In this document: positions 1 to 4,911 of the stretch, piece by piece | Layout of the letters: each line of letters begins with the position of its first letter | How positions within the stretch are numbered: the first letter of the stretch is position 1 | Assembly (NCBI GenBank): GCA_910577365.1 | Contig: CAJTMU010000108.1 | Location: 1-7,324, forward strand | Source: an uncultured Oscillospiraceae bacterium | Lineage (GTDB): Bacteria; Bacillota; Clostridia; Oscillospirales; Ruminococcaceae | Direction: 5' to 3' | Length of the DNA stretch: 7,324 bases | The notes under the pieces: model-generated | The model's input: the letters and a program-made list of their open reading frames with translations, nothing else | Database searches by the model: none | Told to the model about the DNA's origin: nothing | Position numbers and translations under genes: made by a program

Positions 1-1073
1 ATAGACATTATTGCGGATTCCAGTTCATCAAATCCTGCATTCTTGAGATATTCTTTGCCCAGCTTGCCGGAAAGGTGCGTGTTAATTGCTTCGGAGTTAG
101 CTCCGAAACGACAGGTGCTCAAAAACGTTATGGCTTCTGCTCTGAATGCTTCGGCGGTATCTATCTTGGCGGAGGCAGGCGCTATTGTAGTGCCGCTGCG
201 GGTATATCCCGACAAGTTATCAATAAATTTCGCAAATCTCTTTGAACCGGAGCCGTATTTTGAGAAGTCCAGCTTTCCAAAGGTCTGGGTTAGATATCCT
301 TCCAGTTTCATCATGTTGTCAGTCTGAAAGCCCTGTTTCTCAAAAAAATTCCCGACTGCTGCCGAAAGTTCCTGCATTGTTGGAGGCTTTGTGTTTTTCA
401 TTGCAGGTTTGGGCTGTTTTTTCTGTTTAAGCGCGACAAAGGTATTGCTGCGGCGCAGCTCGGAGAAGCTGTCAATAAATCCCGAGAAGCGTTTGTAGCC
501 CATCTCATCAAAATTAATATTTCCGAAGCGTGAGGTCAGCACCGCGAAAATCTTCGCAAGGTCAAGATGACCGTCGTTGTTGGCGGTCACGAAATCCAGA
601 GTAGCTTTACGTATAGTTTTCTCATCCGCCATGCCCTCATTTGCACAGACTTGGTCAAGGTAGCTGAAATAGTGGCAGCTTGATGTGAACGCGCGCGGTG
701 TTTTAACCTCACCTATGCCCACAACCAGCATTCCTGCCTCTCTGAGTCTTATGGCGAGCCGCGTGAAATCGCTGTCGCTGGTTACCAGAACAAAGCCGTC
801 GACAGTGCCGCTGTAAAGGATATCCATTGCGTCTATGGTAATGGAAAAATCCGTGGCGTTTTTGCCCGCGATATAGCTGCACTGCTGCACCGGCAGAAGC
901 GAGTTGTTTATGGCGGGATAGTGCCAGCTGTTGCCGCCGCTTTCCCAGTCACCATAGACACGCTTGTAGGTCGCCATGCCGTATTTCTGAGTTTCCTGCA
1001 ATATGAACGAAATATATTTTGGCGATACGTTATCGCTGTCGATAAGCAGCGCCAGTCTTTTTTCTTGTGACAT
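1..1073 (-). CDS. NYN-domain (LabA/DUF88-like) putative RNase with tandem OST-HTH/LOTUS repeats, 3' end outside window
   Basis: I read this frame by hand: 357 codons from ATG at 1073 to the left edge with no stop, so the C-terminus is missing. Residues 6-120 look like a NYN (PIN-like nuclease) domain. LLIDSDN at 9-15 supplies the first acidic residues, KNATDFSITIDAMD at 71-84 carries D75 and D81, and TSDSDF at 98-103 supplies D100 and D102. These fit the acidic metal site of the family. Two helical repeats follow, each ending in a similar G-[YS]-x-[KR]-RF-x-x-FID block: about 154-208 and about 232-292, joined by a Lys/Pro-rich linker (216-231). They resemble OST-HTH/LOTUS RNA-binding domains. 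A third, weaker unit may begin near 306. The start is supported by an AAAGGA Shine-Dalgarno about 10 bases upstream. NYN plus OST-HTH is a known bacterial architecture; an RNA-cleaving or RNA-binding role is inferred from family. It follows thyA after 126 bases, possibly in the same transcript. Confidence 0.85.
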   Translation of the reverse strand, partial: MSQEKRLALLIDSDNVSPKYISFILQETQKYGMATYKRVYGDWESGGNSWHYPAINNSLLPVQQCSYIAGKNATDFSITIDAMDILYSGTVDGFVLVTSDSDFTRLAIRLREAGMLVVGIGEVKTPRAFTSSCHYFSYLDQVCANEGMADEKTIRKATLDFVTANNDGHLDLAKIFAVLTSRFGNINFDEMGYKRFSGFIDSFSELRRSNTFVALKQKKQPKPAMKNTKPPTMQELSAAVGNFFEKQGFQTDNMMKLEGYLTQTFGKLDFSKYGSGSKRFAKFIDNLSGYTRSGTTIAPASAKIDTAEAFRAEAITFLSTCRFGANSEAINTHLSGKLGKEYLKNAGFDELESAIMS

Positions 1074-1117
1074 TGTTGATTCTTTCCTTTCGGCTACCTG
1101 CCGCACTGCTTAAGAAA

Positions 1118-1133
1118 TCGCTTGTCAAAGCGA
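1118..1133 (-). terminator. weak candidate intrinsic terminator or attenuator between thyA and the NYN gene
   Basis: On the minus strand TCGCTT (1133-1128) and AAGCGA (1123-1118) form a 6-bp perfect stem with a 4-base loop, followed by TTTCTT. The T-run is short and interrupted, so termination would be partial at best. A second small hairpin (ATCGT/ACGAT, 1134-1146) lies immediately before it in the transcript. This could reduce read-through from thyA into the downstream gene. Confidence 0.3.
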
Positions 1134-1160
1134 ATCGTAGCACGATCAGCCCCGTTAGTT

Positions 1161-1189
1161 TTCACGTTTGAGCGGAGCGATTGTATAAT
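1161..1189 (+). promoter_or_regulatory. possible sigma-A promoter pointing antisense into the thyA 3' end
   Basis: The plus strand shows TTCACG (1161-1166, 4 of 6 matches to TTGACA), a 17-base spacer and a perfect TATAAT (1184-1189). Any transcript would start near 1196 and run antisense into the 3' end of thyA. No plus-strand gene lies downstream, and a single TATAAT in an AT-leaning gap can arise by chance. Confidence 0.25.
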
Positions 1190-1199
1190 CAGTGTTCCC

Positions 1200-2027
1200 T
1201 TAAATAGCGACAGGTATAACCTCATTAAACTCATGGTATTGATAATTTTCCGCGGTAAAGCTGTAACGGGTAAATTTGTAGAAATCTGTTATATCATCCA
1301 CCCTCATTTCCGGCGCAGGAAACGGCTTCTTTTCTATAAGCCGCTTTACCGTATCGATATGGCGGTCGTAGATATGCGCGTCCGCTATCACGTGAACAAG
1401 TTCACCCGCTTCAAGCCCGCTTGCCTTGGCAAACATGACAAGAAGCGCGGCGTATTGACAGACATTCCAGTTGTTCGCCGTAAGCATATCCTGAGAGCGC
1501 TGATTTAAAATGGCGTTTAGTTTTCCGCCGCTTACGTTCAGGGTGAACGAATAAGCGCAGGGCGCAAGTGCCATTTCGTTAAGGTCGGTGTGATTGTACA
1601 TATTTAACAGTATGCGCCTTGAGGCGGGGTCGTGCTTCAGATCGTACAGCACCTTATCGACCTGATCCATTTCACCCTCGGGAAACTTATGCTTAACGCT
1701 CATCTGATAGCCGTAAGCCTTGCCGATAGAGCCATTCTCATCCGCCCACGCGTCCCAGACGTGCGTTGTCAAATCACGGACGTTGTTGGACTTTTTCTGG
1801 TATATCCACAATATCTCGTCTATCGCCGAGCGGTAGTAAACGCGCCGCAGGGTCATAAGCGGAAATTCCTCGCCGACGTTATACCTGTTCACCACGCCGA
1901 ATTTCTTGATGGTGTGCGCGGGAGCTTTGTCGTCCCAACGCGGACGGACATTCATATCCGCGTCGGACACGCCGTTTTCCAGAATATCAAGGCAATTCCG
2001 TATGAAGATGTCGTCTGCTCTGCTCAT
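1200..2027 (-). CDS. thyA: thymidylate synthase ThyA
   Basis: ThyA methylates dUMP to dTMP using methylene-tetrahydrofolate in the cytoplasm. The 275-residue length is normal for the family. Visible signatures are WDAWADENG (91-99, folate-side tryptophans), Arg137-Arg138 (phosphate-binding pair), MALAPC (152-157) with nucleophile Cys157, NQRSQD (175-180) with Arg177 for phosphate, Asn188 in NNWN (pyrimidine recognition), and DAHIYDRH near 217-224. The N-terminal loop differs from the usual R-T-G-T form: it reads NVRPRWDDKAPAH (26-38), where Arg28 or Arg30 probably replaces the phosphate-binding arginine. The segment after the QRS motif is MLTANNWN rather than the common G-L/V-P-F-N form. I read this as a distinct ThyA clade, not a defect, because all catalytic residues are present. 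GAAAGGAGAT sits just ahead of the ATG, a near-perfect Shine-Dalgarno. It starts 17 bases after the preceding stop, with no promoter of its own seen. Confidence 0.96.
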   Translation of the reverse strand: MSRADDIFIRNCLDILENGVSDADMNVRPRWDDKAPAHTIKKFGVVNRYNVGEEFPLMTLRRVYYRSAIDEILWIYQKKSNNVRDLTTHVWDAWADENGSIGKAYGYQMSVKHKFPEGEMDQVDKVLYDLKHDPASRRILLNMYNHTDLNEMALAPCAYSFTLNVSGGKLNAILNQRSQDMLTANNWNVCQYAALLVMFAKASGLEAGELVHVIADAHIYDRHIDTVKRLIEKKPFPAPEMRVDDITDFYKFTRYSFTAENYQYHEFNEVIPVAI

Positions 2028-2044
2028 AAAATCTCCTTTCGGCG

Positions 2045-3028
2045 CTAATTGAAAAGCTTCCGCAGCTCCGTTTCCTTTTTGTCGAAATACTTACGCAGCC
2101 TCTTCATCATTTTGATATCTCCCGCGCGTTCCGCTGCGGCAAGCATAATATCGCGGTTTATCGGGGCGACCATGCCGTTCTTCATATCGGCATCAATATG
2201 CGGCAAAATATCCGTCCATATCCTTTCGGGAGTATCCGCGCCGCGGGCGATAAGCTCAGCGCCAAGCGTGTAAAACTTGCGTTTATAACACACAAGTGTT
2301 TCCTTATGCTCGTTATAAACCGAAAGTGCACTTTCCGTAGCGCCTTTTTCAAGCAGCATTTCCGCATAGTCGTATAACGCTTTGAACGCTTCCGATCTGT
2401 CAAATAATTCGGGGGAGCTTTGGAATATCCCGTAAATTTTCTTTACGGCGAATTCCTTGTCAACTTGGCGTTTTGTACACCATTCCGCAATCGATCTCAG
2501 CTCACGCAGAGCCTTTAGATCAAGCTCTCCGCTTTTGAACCCGTCGGTGAGCTTACAGACAAGTTCGGTCTCTCCAAAGTCGGACAGCGTGTTTATGCAA
2601 TCGTAAGGCGAAAATTCGTCAAGCGGAGTCGGCTTTATCACGCAAGGCTCGTAGCCGCAGGCACAGTCGAAATTCGCGTTTTTCGCGCGCCCGAAAAGTT
2701 CACTGTCAGATGGCTCGCCAAGCTCAATAAGCATACTTGTCAGTATTTCGAGATTATCCCCGATACCCTGAAGCGAATTTGTCTCGCGGTCTTTAAGCTC
2801 CTCGATAAACAGCCCGCGCACGAGCGCAATTTTATCGGGCACCTCGCTCACATTATAATACAGCGCGTAACAAAGCCGCGTGCGGTTAGCGTAGTTCTTG
2901 TCAAACGTTCCCAATTCCTCGGAGTGTTGTGCGCAATAAACATAGTCCGACATATCGCCAGACAGATATCTGCGCACGTCGTTTCCGTATCCGAAAATTA
3001 CGCGCTTTAACTCCTCAGTATATTGCAT
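2045..3028 (-). CDS. protein of unknown function, alpha-helical, translationally coupled to aspartate kinase
   Basis: I do not recognise this 327-residue protein. It has no signal peptide or membrane segment, so it is probably cytoplasmic. Composition is rich in Glu, Lys, Leu and Ala, with many short amphipathic helix-like stretches. The C-terminal half (about 160-327) has a repeat-like, TPR-style rhythm, but I cannot define repeat boundaries. A cysteine cluster DCACGYEPC at 121-129 (Cys122, Cys124, Cys129), with Cys144 nearby, could bind metal; this is inference from spacing only. Its ATG overlaps the lysC stop in TAATG (one shared base), which implies translational coupling and similar expression. 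Its stop is 17 bases from thyA. The real coding status is supported by the uninterrupted frame, tight packing and shared strand. The position does not by itself reveal a job in aspartate-family or dTMP metabolism. Confidence 0.85.
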   Translation of the reverse strand: MQYTEELKRVIFGYGNDVRRYLSGDMSDYVYCAQHSEELGTFDKNYANRTRLCYALYYNVSEVPDKIALVRGLFIEELKDRETNSLQGIGDNLEILTSMLIELGEPSDSELFGRAKNANFDCACGYEPCVIKPTPLDEFSPYDCINTLSDFGETELVCKLTDGFKSGELDLKALRELRSIAEWCTKRQVDKEFAVKKIYGIFQSSPELFDRSEAFKALYDYAEMLLEKGATESALSVYNEHKETLVCYKRKFYTLGAELIARGADTPERIWTDILPHIDADMKNGMVAPINRDIMLAAAERAGDIKMMKRLRKYFDKKETELRKLFN

Positions 3029-4359
3029 TATTTTTCCGCCTGCTCGCTCAGAATAAACATATCATAGATGACCTTAATTGCCTTTTCAAAATCCTTTTCG
3101 TTGATGCCGACGATAATGTTAAGCTCGCTCGACCCCTGGTCTATCATACGGATATTTATATCCGCGTGGGAGAGCGCCGCGAAAACTCTTGTCGCGGTAC
3201 CCTTTGCGGAGCGCATTCCGCGTCCTACGACAGCAATCAGCGCAAGCCCGTCGATTATCTCGAAATGGTCGGGCTTAACCACCTCGACAAGCCTTTCGGT
3301 GAGCTTTTCGCTCTGATGCTCCAGCTCGTGGGAATTTACCACAACGCTCACAGTATCTATTCCCGTCGGCATATGCTCGGGGAATATTCCGTGATTTTCA
3401 AGCACCTGCAAAAGGCGGCGCATAAATCCCTTGTGGGAATTCATTCTGTCCTTTTCGATGGATATTACCGAAAATTCCTTTTTGCCGGCGATACCAGTTA
3501 TAAGATACTTCGAGGCAGGCTCAGTGCCGGTGGGGACAATCAGTGTACCCGCGTCCTGAGGTGAATTGGTGTTTTTGATGTTGATTGGAATATTGGCGCT
3601 TCTTACGGGGAATATAGAGTCCTCATGAAGAACACCCGCGCCCATGTAGGACAGCTCACGCAGCTCTGAGTAGGTTATAACGCTGATGACCTCGGGGTTT
3701 GCGACTATTCTTGGGTCGGCAACCAGAAAGCCGCTTACATCAGTCCAGTTCTCATAAAGCGACGCTTTTACCGCCTTTGCCACAACCGAACCCGTAAAAT
3801 CGCTTCCGCCGCGCGAGAACGTCTTTATGCTGCCATCGGGCATAGCTCCGTAGAACCCCGGTATAACGGCACGGGGGGTGCGGTCTAAAATCGCCCCAAG
3901 ACAGGCGTTGGTAATATCTCCGTCGAAATTTCCCTTGTTGTCAAAGAAAATGCCCTTAGCCGCGTCCACAAAGGTAAAGCCGAGATATTTCGCAAGAATG
4001 ATACCATTAAGGTATTCACCTCGGCTCGCAGCATAATCCCGCCCAGCGCAGGAGGCAAAATTCCGTCCTATTTTAACAAATTCATCTTCAAGCGACAAAT
4101 CTATTCCAAGCTCGCTAATTATTCCGTTAAAACGCTCTCTTACAGGCGCGAAGGATTTCGCAAAATCCGCTCCGCCCGCTACCTCGTCATAGCAGTGGTA
4201 CAGCATATCCGTGACCTTTGTATCGTCACCGAAACGTTTTCCGGGAGCCGACGGAATAACATAACATCTTTCCTCATCTGCTTTTATTATATCCGCAACC
4301 TTTTTAAACTGCTTTGCGTCGGCGAGTGAGCTTCCGCCGAATTTAACTACTTTGCTCAT
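3028..4359 (-). CDS. lysC: aspartate kinase (aspartokinase) with C-terminal ACT domains
   Basis: This enzyme phosphorylates L-aspartate with ATP, the first step to lysine, threonine, methionine and diaminopimelate. The 443-residue length fits a monofunctional aspartokinase. KFGGSSLA at 6-13 is the N-terminal amino-acid-kinase motif. FSRGGSDFTGS at 181-191 is the substrate/ATP loop. The segment TDVSGFLVADPRIV (206-219) and the block MGAGVLHEDSIFPV (239-252) are also family signatures. The regulatory part follows as two ACT-like modules at about 295-362 and 372-440, the second with DINIRMIDQGSSELNIIVG (400-418), usually the inhibitor-binding interface. It is therefore probably feedback-regulated; the effector cannot be told. 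The start has AAGGAAGGAT upstream. The leader from the predicted promoter is only about 25 bases, too short for a lysine riboswitch. I use lysC as the generic symbol; the isozyme type is not resolved. Confidence 0.93.
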   Translation of the reverse strand: MSKVVKFGGSSLADAKQFKKVADIIKADEERCYVIPSAPGKRFGDDTKVTDMLYHCYDEVAGGADFAKSFAPVRERFNGIISELGIDLSLEDEFVKIGRNFASCAGRDYAASRGEYLNGIILAKYLGFTFVDAAKGIFFDNKGNFDGDITNACLGAILDRTPRAVIPGFYGAMPDGSIKTFSRGGSDFTGSVVAKAVKASLYENWTDVSGFLVADPRIVANPEVISVITYSELRELSYMGAGVLHEDSIFPVRSANIPINIKNTNSPQDAGTLIVPTGTEPASKYLITGIAGKKEFSVISIEKDRMNSHKGFMRRLLQVLENHGIFPEHMPTGIDTVSVVVNSHELEHQSEKLTERLVEVVKPDHFEIIDGLALIAVVGRGMRSAKGTATRVFAALSHADINIRMIDQGSSELNIIVGINEKDFEKAIKVIYDMFILSEQAEK

Positions 4360-4392
4360 AAAAATAATCCTTCCTTAAGCATATATATCTAT

Positions 4393-4421
4393 ATTATACT
4401 ATAAAACGAATAAAAATGCAA
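4393..4421 (-). promoter_or_regulatory. sigma-A promoter of the lysC-unknown-thyA gene run
   Basis: Reading the minus strand, TTGCAT (4421-4416) is followed by a 17-base spacer and a perfect TATAAT (4398-4393). Transcription should begin near 4386, about 27 bases before the lysC ATG. The -35 matches the consensus only at TTG, but spacing and -10 are ideal. It is the only convincing minus-strand promoter ahead of lysC. Confidence 0.7.
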
Positions 4422-4437
4422 TAGGTTTACTCAAAAA

Positions 4438-4456
4438 AAGCGCTTCAGTGCCGCTT
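4438..4456 (-). terminator. weak hairpin with T-run upstream of the lysC promoter
   Basis: On the minus strand AAGCG and CGCTT form a 5-bp stem with a 9-base loop, and a run of T's continues to 4433. It could block read-through towards lysC from the antisense RNA or from the flagellin. The short stem makes it a low-confidence call. Confidence 0.3.
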
Positions 4457-4496
4457 CGGAGGGGGGACGGCAAAAAAACCATCTTTTCGTCAAATA

Positions 4497-4525
4497 TTGA
4501 CAACCACACAGTTTCATGATATAAT
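4497..4525 (+). promoter_or_regulatory. consensus sigma-A promoter of the small toxin-like gene
   Basis: TTGACA (4497-4502), exactly 17 bases, then TATAAT (4520-4525): a perfect consensus on the plus strand. Transcription should start near 4532, giving a leader of about 39 bases. The leader contains a small hairpin, CCGG-CACT-CCGG (4533-4544). CACTCC (4537-4542) could also pair, with one bulged G, to GGAGGTG around the Shine-Dalgarno and hide it; this last point is inference. Confidence 0.88.
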
Positions 4526-4555
4526 TAAAGAGCCGGCACTCCGGACGTTTTACGG

Positions 4556-4564
4556 AAGGAGGTG
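4556..4564 (+). promoter_or_regulatory. ribosome binding site that fixes the TTG start of the small peptide
   Basis: AAGGAGGTG is an almost complete anti-16S match. GGAGG ends at 4562, eight bases before TTG at 4571, which is good spacing. The in-frame GTG at 4562 lies inside this site and is a less likely start. Confidence 0.75.
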
Positions 4565-4570
4565 TTTGGA

Positions 4571-4660
4571 TTGGATATACTGTTAGCACTGTTAATATCC
4601 GTCGAAGCAGGTTTGCTCGTTGAGCTTATCTGCAAGTGGCTTGACGGTAACGACCGGTAA
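4571..4660 (+). CDS. 29-residue hydrophobic peptide, candidate Fst/Ldr-family type I toxin
   Basis: The frame begins at TTG (4571) and ends at TAA (4658-4660). The peptide has an acidic residue at position 2, then a mostly hydrophobic segment ILLALLISVEAGLLVELI (3-20) long enough to span the membrane, then a polar tail CKWLDGNDR (21-29). The pattern, a single membrane helix with a W/V-L-D motif and charged tail, parallels the Fst toxin of Enterococcus plasmid pAD1, whose corresponding part reads GLVLEMISRVLDEED (from memory) against GLLVELICKWLDGND here. Family members damage the membrane or nucleoid when unrepressed. An unusual feature is Glu12 inside the hydrophobic segment. The context strongly supports the call: its own perfect promoter, strong Shine-Dalgarno, a convergent antisense promoter, a shared hairpin terminator and direct repeats. 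Toxicity itself is inference. A harmless small membrane peptide is the alternative. Confidence 0.78.
   Translation: MDILLALLISVEAGLLVELICKWLDGNDR
4579..4602 (+). repeat. direct repeat DRa, inside the first codons of the small peptide gene
   Basis: Core ACTGTTAGCACT followed by a 12-base half ending ATCCGT. It matches 4736-4759 at 20 of 24 positions, the first 12 perfectly. It covers codons 3-11. A short GATTGGA match (4569-4575 versus 4721-4727) extends the similarity across a 5-base length difference. Antisense RNA made from the other copy would pair here, next to the start codon. Confidence 0.8.
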
Positions 4661-4683
4661 CAGCACAGCAAATACCTAAAAAA

Positions 4684-4712
4684 GTCCCCCGAGCCTAAGA
4701 CCCTCGGGGGAC
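4684..4712. terminator. shared, probably bidirectional terminator of the convergent RNAs
   Basis: GTCCCCCGAG (4684-4693) and CTCGGGGGAC (4703-4712) are perfect complements: a 10-bp stem with a 9-base loop. Minus-strand transcripts meet TTTTTT (4683-4678), an excellent intrinsic terminator for the antisense RNA. Plus-strand transcripts meet the poorer AATCTTGT, so termination of the toxin mRNA may be leakier. Both loop orientations contain a YUNR-type sequence (CUAA in the plus RNA, UUAG in the minus RNA), which can form a U-turn suited to loop-loop recognition. Confidence 0.85.
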
Positions 4713-4735
4713 AATCTTGTGATTGGAATGAAATC

Positions 4736-4759
4736 ACTGTTAGCACTTTCTATTTCCGT
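4736..4759 (+). repeat. direct repeat DRb, at the 5' end of the antisense RNA
   Basis: Second copy of the repeat, same orientation on the plus strand, 157 bases from DRa. The ACTGTTAGCACT core is identical and the distal half keeps TCCGT. Because the two RNAs run in opposite directions, a direct repeat in DNA makes them complementary in trans. It sits exactly where the minus-strand transcript should begin. Confidence 0.8.
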
Positions 4760-4763
4760 AATT

Positions 4764-4792
4764 ATTATAGCATATCAAAAATGATTTGTCAA
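4764..4792 (-). promoter_or_regulatory. consensus sigma-A promoter of the antisense RNA
   Basis: Minus strand: TTGACA (4792-4787), 17 bases, TATAAT (4769-4764), identical to consensus in both boxes and spacing. It faces the toxin promoter at 4497-4525. There is no minus-strand coding frame of note between it and lysC, which supports a dedicated RNA gene. Confidence 0.88.
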
Positions 4793-4814
4793 GTGTTCAC
4801 TTTAAGAAAACGCG

Positions 4815-4847
4815 AAAAATCCCCCCTGCGCGACTGCACAGAGGGGA
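4815..4847 (-). terminator. intrinsic terminator of the flagellin gene
   Basis: On the minus strand TCCCCTCTG (4847-4839) pairs with CAGGGGGGA (4828-4820), nine pairs including one G-U. The stem may extend three pairs into the loop, leaving AGUC at the tip. It is followed by TTTTT (4819-4815). It lies about 58 bases after the flagellin stop and isolates the antisense RNA promoter from flagellin transcription. Confidence 0.88.
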
Positions 4848-4881
4848 CAATTATTCAGTTAAACCGTTAAGCAATTCTAAG

Positions 4882-4911
4882 CGGCTCGAAATAATCCGTA
4901 AGGATTAGCCG
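4882..4911 (-). other. imperfect hairpin across the flagellin stop codon
   Basis: CGGCTAATCC pairs with GGATT and AGCCG, with a six-base bulge and a four-base loop. The TAA stop lies in the stem. No T-run follows, so it is not a terminator. It could protect the 3' end of the mRNA, or be chance. Confidence 0.35.

Larger units (their letters stand above)
4678..4759 (-). ncRNA. predicted antisense antitoxin RNA (about 80 nt), RNA II-like
   Basis: A perfect minus-strand promoter (4792-4764) predicts a start at about 4759-4757. The RNA would run to the GC-rich hairpin at 4712-4684 and stop in the T-run at 4683-4678. It carries no credible ORF. Its first 24 bases are the complement of repeat DRb, so they can pair with DRa at the start of the peptide mRNA, 12 bp without mismatch. 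Its 3' hairpin is fully complementary to the hairpin of the convergent toxin mRNA. The two-contact design (5' repeat and 3' terminator) is that of RNA II in par of pAD1. Ends are predicted, not measured. Confidence 0.75.

Noticed and set aside
1122..1508. 128-codon plus-strand open frame over the thyA 3' end
   Set aside because: A shadow of thyA; its start precedes the possible antisense promoter and no ribosome binding site is seen.
2929..3564. 211-codon plus-strand open frame over lysC and the unknown gene
   Set aside because: It overlaps two supported genes on the other strand and has no ribosome binding site or family resemblance.
4360..4392. Lysine riboswitch (L-box) ahead of aspartate kinase
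   Set aside because: The predicted leader is only about 25 bases; an L-box needs well over 100. No terminator/antiterminator pair is present.
4525..4746. 73-codon open frame on the minus strand across the toxin locus
   Set aside because: It lies antisense to the small peptide, spans the terminator hairpin and both direct repeats, has no Shine-Dalgarno, and its composition (Ser/Pro-rich) looks non-coding.
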